A DNA stretch of 48,589 nucleotides from Oehlia diaphana (lineage: Eukaryota; Glomeromycota; Glomeromycetes; Glomerales; Glomeraceae): contig QZLH01000388.1 in the NCBI GenBank assembly GCA_003833135.1, positions 11,560 to 60,148 on the forward strand. Direction: 5' to 3'. The translations under genes and the position numbers were made by a program. The first letter of the stretch is position 1, and each line of letters opens with the position of its first letter. Of the stretch, positions 1 to 9,890 are shown in pieces. Below the pieces are notes generated by a model. That model saw only the letters and a list, made by a program, of their open reading frames with translations. It was not told the DNA's origin and did no database searches.

Positions 1-410
1 GGTGGGTATCGCCCAAAAAGGAAATGATCTGCATATCCGTGATCGACATCACGTGATCGGATGAAATGACGGATTGAACGGATGACCGGAGCCTACCTCT
101 ATGCAATTAAAATTTTTCCAAGATAAATGTTACGCAAAAAAGCAAATGAGGCTGATGCGCCACAAAAAATCACGTGGGGGTAGAAAAGTGACGGTGATAC
201 TGGGGTAAATCTGTAGCGCCACACATGCGCGTCAACCTGACACACATTTCAGACGTGCGTGGAGGTAGAAAAGTGACGGTGATACTGGGATGCGTAACAG
301 AATCACGTGACTGTGACGCAGTCAATACAAAATTTTTTATGATATATGCGACCTCACTTCTAGTTAGATCTGAAAAACTGGATGCAGTGAAGGACTTGAT
401 ACGACGGATC
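1..410. other. gene-free region with a 26-bp direct repeat and CACGTG sites
   Basis: I see no convincing coding sequence. A 26-bp segment starting GGTAGAAAAGTGACGG is present identically at 179-204 and 264-289. The sequence is richer in G+C than the rest of the window and contains CACGTG at three places (near 50, 171 and 302) and GCGCCACA twice. The same motifs recur in the repeat block at 29.96-30.48 kb, so this looks like a diverged member of that family. Confidence 0.5.
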
Positions 411-686
411 TTATCTTTCCCTATCATTCATCACTTTCGATCTTTTGCAATTATCCTTTCTCTCATTATCGTTATAAATAATATTAATTAATCCACTTAA
501 TTTTATACACGAAATAGTATCATTAGATACTTTAATATATTTGATAACTTTTTGATGATTATTAATATATATTTTAAAATCCTTAATATAATTTTTATGG
601 TCTTTAAGAAACTTTTGAATTTTAAAGAATAATGTCAATTCTGGTTTTGAAAATTCAACTACTTCAAAAGAATTAATAGGTTCCAT
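411..686 (-). CDS. hypothetical 91-residue protein
   Basis: I do not recognise this protein. It begins MEPINSFEVVEFSKPEL and is Lys/Ile/Asn-rich, with no signal peptide, no membrane segment and no recognised motif; the middle (about 25-60) could be helical. The start was chosen because an A/T tract of about 40 bp (687-727) and a TATA-like stretch (TATATAATAG, about 737-746) lie directly upstream on the same strand. The last 20 residues are strongly charged and may be read through an intron or a 3' untranslated part. It may be a relative or fragment of the membrane-protein pseudogene at 1772-2117, which has similar composition. Coding status is uncertain. Confidence 0.4.
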   Translation of the reverse strand: MEPINSFEVVEFSKPELTLFFKIQKFLKDHKNYIKDFKIYINNHQKVIKYIKVSNDTISCIKLSGLINIIYNDNERKDNCKRSKVMNDRER

Positions 687-753
687 TTTTTTAAAAAAAT
701 TTTTTTTTTTAAAAAAAAAAAATTTATCACAGTCCCTATTATATAAATTAGAG

Positions 754-818
754 TTCTACGATCATTTACTAATGTGGTTTAATTTATCATAAGCCTGTGT
801 TACAACCTAATACAATTG
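754..818. repeat. half-site and direct repeat of the palindrome cluster
   Basis: CTACGATCATTTA at about 757 is one arm of the palindrome at 821-865. TGTGGTTTAAT at about 773 is the first of three direct repeats; the other two lead into the palindromes at about 817 and 928. Confidence 0.6.
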
Positions 819-820
819 TG

Positions 821-865
821 GTTTAAATGATCGTAGTACTCTCAGAGTGCTACGATCATTTAAAC
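821..865. repeat. palindrome 1 (45 bp)
   Basis: Near-perfect inverted repeat. The left arm GTTTAAATGATCGTAG and the right arm CTACGATCATTTAAAC are exact complements, and the inner ACTC/GAGT also pairs around a short loop. One base pair near the inner end is mismatched. Confidence 0.85.
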
Positions 866-930
866 TATAATAGTAAATCATAACGCTGGCTTTGATCCGC
901 AGTTTAATCAATACGATTTAATATTATTGT

Positions 931-977
931 GGTTTAATTGATCGTAGCACTTTGGGAGTGCTACGATCAATTAATCC
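931..977. repeat. palindrome 2 (47 bp)
   Basis: Arms of 21 bp (core TTGATCGTAGCACT and its complement) pair with one mismatch around a TTGGG loop. It shares its core with palindrome 1 and is also preceded by TGTGGTTTAA. Both could be copies of a small fold-back element or binding site. Confidence 0.85.
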
Positions 978-985
978 ATAATAGT

Positions 986-1507
986 ATAACTAAGACCATA
1001 ATAGTAAAACTAAGTAAAAACTTTGCCTGAATAGTTGCTTTAGCATGTTGCCATAAATCCACGTAACTTTGGAAACTCGAATGAGACTCCAATAAAATAT
1101 GACTTTAATTAAAATAATTCTCTTAGTTTAAACGTGAACGGAAAAATTATAAATCTTAATAGATTTCAGTATTACGAAAGCACTGATAAAATTTTTTATT
1201 CCCTATAAATCCAAGCAAAAATCCATGATCATGTGATTAACAATGTTTTAATTCATGCAGTCACTGACCGGAGAGAATCGATTCCCAAAATTCTTACACT
1301 TATGGAAACTTAAACTTCCGAATCAAAAAATATAAATTTATTTATGAAATACTAATCGATACTGACAAAACTGAGAAAATTAAAAGGAAAGATAAGCTCA
1401 TGCCATCCAAACATGAGAATTGTGACTATTATGAAATTCGCATTTTCATTATTAACGTTTATGATTTACTATTGAGAGATTCATAAATTCAAACGAGTCA
1501 CGTAATA
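986..1507. other. gene-free AT-rich stretch
   Basis: No coding signal, RNA gene or clear repeat seen. CATAATAGTA occurs twice just after palindrome 2 (about 967 and 991). Confidence 0.5.
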
Positions 1508-1700
1508 ATTAATTTTAAAATTACATTGGCATTTTAGAACATAAATAATAAAATTATAACAATAATAAATTTATCTTGTTTATTAATTATTTAATGTAAA
1601 TTCATGAGTTTTCCAAAGCATGAATTGTGCATTGTATCTATCCAATTCTTTGATCATTTTACTGTAATAATCCGTTTTTTACATTCCAACTTCGTCTCCT
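1508..1700 (-). pseudogene. truncated second copy of the tail-anchored membrane protein gene
   Basis: This stretch aligns with the 3' half of the pseudogene at 1772-2117 in the same orientation. Shared blocks are AAAATTACATTGGCATTTTA (one base different in the other copy), AATAAAATTATAAC and TTATCTTGTTT. In the minus frame RYNAQFMLWKTHEFTLNN corresponds to the region just before the membrane segment, but the frame then stops and the membrane segment is no longer intact. It is therefore a tandem duplicate in an advanced state of decay. Confidence 0.5.
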
Positions 1701-1771
1701 TTATTATTTATATCATTTTCATCATCGTAATATTTTAACCCATCATATTTATATAAGTTTATTTATAATTA

Positions 1772-2117
1772 CTAATTTTTAAAATTACATTTGCATTTTA
1801 ATACAAAAAAAACAATAAAGAATAAAATTATAACAAAAGATAATCCAATGACAAAACAAATAGAATTGATAAATATATCTTGTTTTCTAACTATTTGATG
1901 CTGTAAATTTATGAATTTTTTGAAAGATTGAATTGTAGCTTCATAATGTTTTAATTTTAGTTTGATAACGATCAATAAGCTTTTTATGTTTAAGAAAATC
2001 ATGGTCATTTTGCCATGAATGCTCAGTATAAAAATCTTGTTCAATGAGAGTCAAAGGAGCTTGAGCGTTAAGATATTTTGAATTTCGAGAGTAAACTTTT
2101 TAAATTCTTTGAGACAT
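1772..2117 (-). pseudogene. tail-anchored membrane protein, broken
   Basis: Unknown family. On the minus strand an ATG at 2117 starts MSQRI, followed by TAA (2102-2100; probably a mutated CAA). The frame then stays open, including LTLIEQDFYTEHSWQNDHDF and a Lys-rich helical stretch. A one-base slip near A-runs at about 1945 moves the rest to another frame, which continues HYEATIQSFKKFINLQHQIV, a hydrophobic segment of about 22 residues (ICFVIGLSFVIILFFIVFFV) and the tail KCKCNFKN, ending at 1772. The layout (soluble coiled-coil-like head, single C-terminal membrane span, short basic Cys-containing tail) is that of a tail-anchored protein of about 114 residues. A degraded copy lies directly downstream. 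Confidence 0.55.
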
Positions 2118-2376
2118 TTTCCATAATATTATAATTCATTAATGTGATGTGAGAATGAACGATGGACTGTATTATTTATTAATTACGTAATCAACTTAAA
2201 AAGTTATGACTATTACGACTCAAAGCAATGTCTTTTTTAAAAATATTATTTTTCGAATCTTAACACGTTTAAAAAAGTATTTATGTAAGAATTTATTTTA
2301 TTTTATTTTTATTTTTTTTTTATGACTCGTTATAATCAAAAGTAAAGAGTTTATATAAAAGAAAATAAATTAAGTA

Positions 2377-3112
2377 CTAGGGAAACGGGAACCATTGTAA
2401 GTCCGGAGCAATAATTTGTTTCGCCACCCAAAAACTGCCTAAAATCTGCAACTAAAAAAACAAACAAAATATTAGCAGATGATACATTTTGTTAAAAATA
2501 AAAAAAAAAGACAAAGAAAAAATATTTAAACACATACCATAATGCATCTAGGGAGAACCGGATTTTCAACCTTACCGAAATTCATGTCCATAGATATTTG
2601 AAGAAACTGTCTAAAAAAAAGTAATAAAACGAAATGTTACTAGTAAAAGTTTCATTATTTGTTAAAACAAATAGCAAAATAAAAAAAATATCTTGCCTAA
2701 ATCTAACGTGTCCAGATGATTCTAAAAAAAGTGAAGATGAAATATTAGCAAACATTTCGCTAAAAGAATTGATTTAAGTAAAAAGAATACTTCACTTACC
2801 AAAATATATGTCCAAGAGACTCAAAGAATCACCTACAAAAGAAAAAAAGAAAAGAACTATTAGTAACATTTCATTAAAAGAAAAATAAAAAAAAAAGTCT
2901 GAAAGGGCCAAGTTTACACCAAGATTTATTCTCAAAAAAAAACCATTTTTCCTTGGTGCTGCTGGTAACTTTCAGTATTTTGTTTTAAACATCAACCATC
3001 TAAAAAAAGAGAAAAATTGAATGTTAACAATGTTTTATTAGAATAAATAAATTTGAAAAAATACATTTCCAGATGTTCTCACCAAGTTTCTATGTATCCA
3101 AAGGGGTCAAGA
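2377..3112 (-). pseudogene. micro-exon gene of unknown function, 3' part, with one or two stops
   Basis: At least six minus-strand exons join in phase: end at 3083; 2999-2920; 2832-2800 (33 nt); 2721-2697 (25 nt); 2610-2538; 2451-2377. Introns are 83, 87, 78, 86 and 86 bp, with GT (one GC) donors and acceptors in T-runs followed by AG. The joined frame contains LDPFGYIET, KLPAAPRKNGFFLRINLG, DSLSLLDIYFESSGHVRF, MNFGKVENPVLPRCIM and LQILGSFWVAKQIIAPDLQW, ending FPFP and stop. An in-frame TGA in the 2999-2920 exon sits where Trp would fit. The junction of the first two exons also gives TGA where TGG would be expected, so the copy is probably dead. I do not recognise the family and the 5' end is not visible: upstream is a pyrimidine-rich tract. 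Confidence 0.6.
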
Positions 3113-3179
3113 TAAAAAAATTAAAGAAAAAAAAAATGAAAACCCTGAAATATCACGCTCAAGGAAACTAAACACAGAA

Positions 3180-3300
3180 AAAGTAAGAGAGAAGTAAGGG
3201 GAAGGGTAAGACGGAGGAAATAGAAAGTACAAAAGAAAGGGAAAAGAAAGAAAAGGGAAGAACGAAAGAAAGGAGGGAAGAACAAAGAAAAAAAGCAAGG
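3180..3300. repeat. polypurine tract
   Basis: About 120 bp almost purely of A and G on the plus strand (GAAGGGAAAAGAAAG-type). A long reading frame through it on the minus strand is compositional and not treated as a gene. Confidence 0.7.
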
Positions 3301-3416
3301 CTTTTTTTTTCATGTGACTTATTTGTTTCTTATCAGATGTGATATGCGGAGTAACGTGACGTGACAAAATTTTTTCAAATACGGGGTCTTTTTTTTTTTA
3401 TATAATGAACATGATA

Positions 3417-3450
3417 GGGTGCGTTCACAAATTCAATTAGATTGGATTTG
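3417..3450 (+). repeat. left terminal inverted repeat of the Harbinger element
   Basis: GGGTGCGTTCACAAATTC then AATTAGAT-GGATT; it pairs with 6298-6331. Subterminal copies of CAATCCAT and TGTTCACA follow inside. Confidence 0.88.
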
Positions 3451-3585
3451 GATTAGATCGCCAATCCATTGGATTGATTGGACCAAAAATCTAATCTGTG
3501 TTCACATATTAAAAGAGTAGATTTTTGATTTTGTATCACATTTTGATACTACTATCTTACGCGTTTTAGTCTAGAACAAAGAAAA

Positions 3586-4924
3586 ATGATTCAAAGACGT
3601 TTTCTAATTATTCTAATCATATATTTAATTTTTTTGGACCAGTCTGACTCATCTTGTGAAGAATCAACTGATGATGATAATGATTTATTACTTGTTCATG
3701 AATGTATAGATGTTATTGAAAGGAATAATTCTTTAAGAACAGTTTATAGATGAGTAAGAAGAGCGCGTAGCCTTTGTTGGTTTAATAATATATGCAACAG
3801 TTGGGAAAATGCAGAATTTAAGCACCATTTTAGAATAACAAAAACTACATTTGAGTGGTTATGTACTGAAATAGCACCTATATTATTACAAAGAAACAAC
3901 TCAAGAGGTGCTCCAAGGCTTCCAATACGACATAAAGTTTCATTAACTTTATGGTTTTTGGCTACTGGTCAAAGCTATAGAACACTTGGGCAATTATTTG
4001 CATTAGGGGAATCAACTATATGTTACGTTATTAGATCAGTTTTACAAGCAATTAAATGTCATTTTCTTTCTTCAAAAATTCGGTAAGAATTTAGAAAATA
4101 TTGTTAACGTTAAATTAATCAATAAGTATTTATTTATTATGCTTTATTTTTTTTTAGATTTCCCAATAGTTATGCTGAATTTAGTGATATTGCAAAAAGA
4201 TTTAAAAGAAAAGCTGGTATTTCATATGTAATAGGAGCAATTGATGGAAGCCATATACCGATCAAGACTCCAAAAGAATTTCCTATAGATTATTTTAATA
4301 GGAAAGGATTTTATTCAATTGTATTACAAGCAGTCATAGATTCATATGGAAAATTTATTGATATTTTCGTTGGATATTCTGGTTCAACTCATGATAGTAG
4401 AATATTTCATAATTCTCCATTATATCACATGCTTAGTTCTTCTTTATCCATTATTCCTTCAAATGCATACATTCTTGGTGATGCCGGTTATCCTTGCCAA
4501 AATTGGTTACTCATGCCTTATCGTGATAATGGAAGATTAACGCAAGTACAGACTTATTATAATACCAAACATTCTCAAACTCGGATAAGTGTGGAACAAG
4601 CATTTGGAAACTTAAATCAAGATTTATATGTCTTATTAATCCTATAGCAACATCATTAGAAACAGTTATTCTCATTGTGACAGCATCTTGTATTTTACAT
4701 AATATTTGTGAAGAAAGACAGGAAGATATGCTAGATGATAATGAATACTTTGATGACCAAAATCATTTCCAAACTTTATCAAATAATAGTAATACTTATA
4801 ATGTAACTAATTCTGTTAGGGATAATTTAGCAAATTATTTGTGGGACAAAAAAATTTTAAGAGATAATAGAAGAAGAAGATATACTATTATTAGTGATAG
4901 TGAAAATGAAAGTAATAATGAATA
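3586..4924 (+). pseudogene. HARBI1-like DDE transposase, disrupted
   Basis: Exon 1 runs from ATG 3586 to a donor at 4083 and exon 2 starts about 4160 after a 76-bp intron ending in TTTTTTTTTAG. Exon 1 holds an acidic N-terminus and the helical region common upstream of DDE_Tnp_4 domains. Exon 2 holds the three expected acidic positions: Asp in GAIDGSHIPI, Asp in ILGDAGYP, and Glu in VEQAFGNL. Two defects are visible. TGA at 3751-3753 stands where Arg (CGA) fits. A one-base loss in an A-run near 4614 shifts the frame just after the catalytic Glu, and the rest (PIATSLETVILI, ILHN) continues in another frame to 4924. The C-terminus is acidic and Asn-rich (SDSENESNNE). The product would have cut and joined the element's ends in the nucleus. 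Confidence 0.88.
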
Positions 4925-5274
4925 ATAAACACTAGAATAAAAAAAACTTCATTTTTTTGTGAGAAATTATTTTTTACATTCCTTTATTTGTATATATTTG
5001 ACGAATTAAATTTCATCTAAATTTCAAGGTGAGAAAGTGCTTGGATTTGTGGAAGTATGATCAATTAGTAGGATAGGATCAATTTGTGAAGTACGATCAA
5101 TTTGATCAATTTGTGAAGCACAAGTACGATCAATTTGAGAAGTACGAGTAGGATTGATTTGTGGAGTATTAGAATGTGAAGTTTTTGGGAATTGTTGATA
5201 ATAATAAGGCGCTACATAGTATAATTGGTATATTAAACAAATGAAATAATGTGTAATTATGATAAAATATTAAA

Positions 5275-6089
5275 TTACATGCTATAATTGTCTTGAAATG
5301 ACATCATATTTTGATTCGTAGAATTCAAAGCAGAAATTAGTAAACTAAATTCCTGTTGTCTTCGCTCTTCTCTTTCTTTTCGTTCAATTTCTCTCTTTTC
5401 TCGTTCTCTTCTTCTATATTCTTGTTCTTCTTTCTTTTGATGAATAAGATCTTCCAACATATTTTTAAATTTACTTACTTCTTATCTGTTAGCTTTTCGT
5501 GGTTCTTCTTGAGTAGATTCATCAGATCTGTTCTTTCGTTTACTTCGGCCAGTAACTTCATTAAACTGAACATCAACATCAACTTCAAGATCTAAACTAC
5601 TACCTATTAATTTTGGAGCTAAACTTGGACGATTTCCATTAAGTATTTCCTCTACTTCTGCCTTGTATCGTACTTCAATTGGATTATTGCCAGATTTCTT
5701 GTTATGGTCTATGTCATCCTAAATAAAATATTTTTAATTAAAGATACAAAAAATGTCTAAATAAATTACCAAGTAATAGAGGTGTACCTTATAGTTTTTT
5801 TTAATATTCTTCCACTTGACTGCGCACTGCTCAGCAGAGTATTGGCAACTGCTATCAAGAAATATATTTGACGCGTCCAGCCAAAGCTTGGCCTTTGTAT
5901 TACCACTACCACCTCGCTTTGTACTTAATTGATTTACTACTTCTTTTCGTTCTATTAAAAATGAAAGCAAAAGTTTGATACTATCCTCATTCCAGTGGCA
6001 AGATTTTTTTTATTGTTGTCTTTAGTGGAATTTTGCGCGTTAACATTATTTTTATTAAAAGTTTCATCAGTATGAAGTGTAATTTCCAT
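5275..6089 (-). pseudogene. Harbinger accessory protein with MYB/SANT-like domain, disrupted
   Basis: From ATG 6089 the minus strand encodes an Asn/Lys-rich leader, then after a one-base slip in an 8-A run (about 6010) a trihelix/SANT-like domain: HWNEDSIKLLLSFL, then SSCQYSAEQCAVKWKNIKKN. The spaced Trp residues are typical. An intron of about 60-70 bp (about 5788 to 5719) precedes a second exon with a basic nuclear-localisation-like patch (GRSKRKNRSDES) and a long charged coiled coil (EEQEYRRREREKREIERKE) ending at 5275. TAA at 5484-5482 interrupts the second exon and fits a mutated CAA. In PIF/Harbinger elements this partner is needed with the transposase for DNA recognition and nuclear import. 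A further Thr/Ser/Gln-rich stretch with SQIDRT repeats (about 5212-5030) may be a 3' exon. Confidence 0.75.
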
Positions 6090-6297
6090 TGTTTAAACGA
6101 AACTCAAAAGAAAAAAAAAAAAATTTTTTTAAAAAAAATTTATGTCATAGGGGTCAATAAGGGGTAACATATAGTGGTAGGTAGGACGGGTAATAGCATG
6201 GTATATTCAATCGTGGGGTATCCAATCTGGTGGATTGGTACAATCTAATTCAAATAATTTTATAATTTGTGAATACAGATCGGATTGAGCCGTCGCC

Positions 6298-6331
6298 TCA
6301 ATCCGATCTAATTGAATTTGTGAACGCACCC
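6298..6331 (-). repeat. right terminal inverted repeat of the Harbinger element
   Basis: Complement of the left end; ends GAATTTGTGAACGCACCC at 6331 and is followed by the ATA duplication. A partial internal copy (AATTTGTGAATACAGATCGG) lies about 40 bp inside. Confidence 0.88.
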
Positions 6332-6334
6332 ATA

Positions 6335-6839
6335 CATTTTGCTTTATCAAGTAATCAAGGACATTGCATACAATGTTACTAAAAATAAAAAGTATAAAGG
6401 GAAATAAGCAGGGGCATTATGTTTCAAAAAGGAAATTGTGGTGATGACGTAGGTGGAAGGAAGGAAAAATTACATGGGTTAAACCGGTACTACTAGTTCC
6501 GTACAATAAATAGTCCTTCGCTACGCTCCGGACAATTAAACGATAGTAATTTGGTTCTAGTTTCATTTTTTCATTATTTTTTTTGTGAAAAAATGCATGC
6601 CTCAAATGTTTGCAAGATTTTGTAAACAATAGTTATACAAATAATAGTAAATGGGTAAATAAATAAATTTTAAATCGTCACATCAATAAGAGCGAAATTT
6701 TTTTTTTTTTTTTGATATTTAAGTGTTAGTACAAATTTACTACTAAATCATGTTATAATAGATAAATCAAAAAAATACAATAATTGAGAATTTTCTACAG
6801 TAGTCGGAATAATCCTTATTAATATAAGTAATACTATCG
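6335..6839. other. gene-free stretch
   Basis: No supportable gene. A 70-codon minus frame (6417-6629) has no coding character. GTCCTTCGCTACGCTCCGGAC at 6512-6532 can form a short GC-rich hairpin. Confidence 0.45.
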
Positions 6840-6881
6840 ATGATATTTAATTTGTAGATGTTAAATATCTAATAAAACAGA

Positions 6882-7225
6882 GCCCTTAAAAATAAAATTT
6901 ATATATTCCCCAATGTTTCTTAAATGCAACATTTTGTTATGTAACGATAACTCAATTAAGTTATTTAACGCAAAATATCTTACTGCCTCATTGCTGAATT
7001 CAATCACGTCTCGTGTTTGTAATTCACATACATCAATATTGTCAGATAATGAATTATAAGTTTATAACCATATGGGCCAAATAATATAAGTATATTTCGC
7101 GAACCATAAATAAGTTTAATTAGTGCTTGGTTAATGTAATTTAAATAAATTTCATCATTATTAAGATAATCAACCTTTCTTTGCTCTCTTGACCACCCTT
7201 CTTGATTTTGCTTTAACAACTCCAT
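6882..7225 (-). pseudogene. hypothetical protein with one frameshift
   Basis: Unknown family. From ATG 7225 the frame reads MELLKQNQEGWSREQRKVDY, then NDEIYLNYINQALIKL up to about 7045. Coding character then moves to another frame (SLSDNIDVCELQTRDVIEF, NNLIELSLHNKMLHL), ending at a TAA at about 6882. The combined product is about 110 residues, helical, with Trp only near the N-terminus and no signal or membrane segment. The gene diverges from the one starting at 7283, with 57 bp between the starts. Frame continuity and amino-acid mix suggest real coding ancestry, but I cannot name it. Confidence 0.4.
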
Positions 7226-7282
7226 TATCCTGCTAGCAAAATTACATTTGCTAATGAGCTCGAGGCAAATTTAAGTGACAAA

Positions 7283-8128
7283 ATGGACTAAGACACGATT
7301 GATGCCGTTGTAAAGACTCTATCGAAAACAATATATCATGCCAGTGCAGATATTGAGTGCACCGATAGTTCCTGTAATCTTGTTATAGAGATTTTTGAGG
7401 GCAAAAAGTTTTATGGAGAGGTCAACTCACAGATTGGTCATGTGCACGTGAATATCTTTGATAGGTTGTATAATGACCCGGGAAGTTTCACTACCTACCC
7501 ATTACCTCCTGGCAGAATGTTGTACATCGACCTCTATGATGATGGGGGCATAATACTCGGATATTTTCATGTGGATTCAAGTATCATTAGAGTAGGTGCT
7601 GGGATGGAAGATGGTCTTAATAAAAAGTGCAATAAAATTTAGAAGAAAGAACTAAGGAGTGCACTGTTGGAGTTTGGAACGTACAACCGGTTTTTAAAAG
7701 CATGGCCATCAACGAGAATTCACTTATTGATTGTTTAACTTTCTTATGGAAATTATGCTTGACGGGTCACGAAGTTTATTCCATTATTGACGACGCTGTA
7801 ATAAAAATTCCTGACGAGTTTCCAAGAATCGTTTTCAATAATGCGGGTTTTAAGACGGTAGACTAGCTATTATTAATATTATTAGATTTTATTTGATTTT
7901 AATTAATAATCAGAATATTTTTTTAAATAGGAAGGAAAAAGTGAAAAACGTCGGAAAGGTGGAATAAAGAAAACTATACAGGAAAGAGTAAAAGAAGTTA
8001 AAGAATATTGTGAAAATAATATTTGTTGTAAAATAATGATGTCCAACCAATTGGTTCCTGAATTGCTAAATAAAATACAATGTCAAAAAAAACTTTTCAA
8101 ATGTGATATTTATACTGTATGAATATCA
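7283..8128 (+). pseudogene. hypothetical protein, broken by two stops and a frameshift
   Basis: Unknown family. ATG 7283 is followed after one codon by TAA (fits CAA). The frame then reads KTLSKTIYHASADIECTDSS, HVHVNIFDRLYNDPG, YPLPPGRMLYIDLYDDGG and FHVDSSIIRVGAGMEDGL to a TAG at about 7639 (fits CAG). Near 7655 coding moves one frame over: VGVWNVQPVFKSMAINENS, CLTFLWKLCLTGHEVYS, KIPDEFPRIVFNNAGFKTV. A probable 60-bp intron (about 7865-7931) leads to a basic exon (SEKRRKGGIKK) that ends at TGA about 8128. The ancestral protein would have been about 270 residues, soluble, with alternating beta-strand-like segments. It shares its upstream region with the minus-strand gene at 6882-7225. Confidence 0.5.
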
Positions 8129-8342
8129 TCTCGATAAATTATTACGTTAAACATTTTACAATAAACGATAACATTTTTTAGAGCTACTTAATCAAAGTCT
8201 TGAAATATAAAATAAGATATAACATAATAGTTAACAATTATTGGAAACAAACTCCCTTTTTTTATTGTTTCATAATATCTTATTGTTCCATTTTTAATAC
8301 TAAGAAAAAATAATTATAAACCACAAAGATAAAAATTTTAGT

Positions 8343-8659
8343 TTATGCATATCCGATGATTCTGCTTGGAGGTATAACTATAAATTATATTATTTTATTA
8401 GTTAGCAGTAGCAATAACTTATCTTTGTACATATTAATTAAGTACTTACGAACGGTTGCAGCTGCGTCATCAGGTTTGATTGAATAATGACCGTCATTCA
8501 ATTCACTCATAATTTTTCCAACTTTAGTTTCATTAGTGTTATTAGGTTTTGGATAATACTTAACTTTGTCTAAAAAAATAATTATATCAATTTTTAAATA
8601 TTTACAAATTAGAAAATATTTTTTATTAAATATATACCATCTTTTTTATAATTAACCAT
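8343..8659 (-). CDS. small HVA1/Tudor-like protein, 58 residues, three exons
   Basis: Exons 8659-8638, 8569-8450 and 8377-8343 are separated by introns of 68 and 72 bp (GTATAT to TTTTTTTAG; GTAAGT to TTTATAG). The phases match and the joined frame has no stop. The product starts MVNYKKDDKVKYYPKP, continues NETKVGKIMSELNDGHYSIK and ends VLIPPSRIIGYA. The order of a basic DKVKY strand, a G-K-I strand, a Y-x-I strand with charged residues and a final I-P-x-S-R-I strand is what I know from small fungal proteins with the hypervirulence-associated HVA1 Tudor fold (about 60 residues). The biochemical role of that family is not settled. A TATA box (TATAAATAG, 8721-8729) lies 62-70 bp upstream of the ATG. 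The gene appears intact. Confidence 0.7.
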
Positions 8660-8720
8660 TTTTTTAGTAAATGCCAAATAATTTTTTTCTAAGAAAAAAA
8701 AAATGATCCCAAATATTCAT

Positions 8721-8729
8721 CTATTTATA
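8721..8729 (-). promoter_or_regulatory. TATA box of the Tudor-like gene
   Basis: TATAAATAG on the minus strand, about 65 bp before the ATG at 8659. The same motif stands about 70 bp before the secreted-protein gene at 10875. Confidence 0.5.
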
Positions 8730-8973
8730 TTCTCATCAACTGATTGATCTACATGTGATTGAGATTCAGGATCGGACGATTTAAATACAAATCAGGTCAA
8801 TCACGTGATGTTTTAAATATTTTAACTTCACTACGCATTAGTACATAATGCCGTAATGCGGGCTAAAAGTCACAAAATAGTGAAATTTATGATGATGTGA
8901 CTGACGAATAACATGTGACAAATAAGTTTTCGACATCTTATAACGAAAAGCTCGCTCTTCCTTTTTTTTTGCA

Positions 8974-9890
8974 ATGTCCAAACAAATTATTTTTATCTAA
9001 GATTGATTTGCTGCAAACATCTGATTATCTAAAGATAAAAAGACATTTTTCTGAACAGATTATACCAATACACTTCAGATAATGTCGAAAAATGCTCTCG
9101 CTATACTTCATATCCTTCTGTGCGTGATTTAATAAAAAGAAGAATTACAGACAAAACATCCTCTACTGAAAATGGTGATTTTACTGATCTTAATATTGAT
9201 CCTATAATATGGTCATCAATTGCTGCATTACCGTTCAGAAAAATTTCCTGGTACTGTGAGGATTATATCACCGGAGGATGCAACTATTAAGCTTGAAGTT
9301 GCATCTAGCTCTGTTCCACTTTCGTAATTCTATCATTCGAGTTTAGTGGAAACTGCCCTATTTTCTCTAGCTCCAGCTCATCACTTACGATTCCTAGATG
9401 ATATTTTTATTAACGATTTACGTTATGATTCGAATCAATTAATTGGTAGTTTTTTTACTATAACAAAATATCATACAGTAGTTACAAATCATAATCACAT
9501 AGTAATTTATAATGTCATTAATGTCATTTAGTAACATACTCACATGATATTGAATTTTGGCTTCATCTGAGTGAAGATTTGGATTCCATCGTCAAGGCAA
9601 ATTATCAATCAATCATCATGTCCAATAAATTGCATAAAAAAAAAAAAAAAGAATGAGGCTGCACAAAATTACGTTATTTAAGTAGTAATTGTATCTCACT
9701 GGATAAAGCCTACAAACCCTTTAACCTTGAACAAAAAGCTGAATATAATCATCAGATGGACAAGAAAAATTAATCAAGATTTAAATCATGGTGGTTCGTT
9801 CCAATTAAATTCGTTAAATCCTAGCCGTTTCTATAAAGTGCAAATTTTTCCTTTTTACTTTTACACATATAAAATATTTTATTAGCTATG
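8974..9890 (+). pseudogene. hypothetical gene, several frameshifts
   Basis: Coding pieces follow one another in changing plus-strand frames: MSKQIIFI from ATG 8974; SKIDLLQTSDYLKIKRHF; SYPSVRDLIKRRITDKTS; LNIDPIIWSSIAALPF; FPGTVRIISPEDATIKLEVA; then a TAA (about 9325, fits CAA) and SLVETALFSLAPAHHLRFLD in the same frame to about 9455. A later segment (HDIEFWLHLSEDLDSIVKAN, about 9545-9610) and two short ones up to 9890 (SFQLNSLNPSRFYKVQIF) may be further exons. The ancestral protein was at least 250 residues. I do not recognise it, and there is no obvious motif or membrane segment. It probably decayed in place, since order and direction are kept. Confidence 0.4.

Larger units (their letters stand above)
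3417..6331 (+). mobile_element. PIF/Harbinger-type DNA transposon, 2.9 kb, mutated
   Basis: The element has terminal inverted repeats of about 32 bp beginning GGGTGCGTTCACAAATTC at 3417 and ending with the complement at 6331 (one or two mismatches). They are flanked by ATA on both sides (3414-3416, 6332-6334), a 3-bp target duplication as expected for this superfamily, though the usual motif is TTA/TAA. It carries a DDE transposase on the plus strand and a convergent second gene with a MYB/SANT-like domain on the minus strand, the two-gene layout known for PIF/Harbinger. Both genes contain nonsense and frameshift mutations, so this copy is not autonomous. Confidence 0.9.

Noticed and set aside
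3107..3367. 86-codon minus frame rich in Phe, Leu and Ser
   Set aside because: It is the translation of a polypurine/polypyrimidine tract, not a coding pattern.
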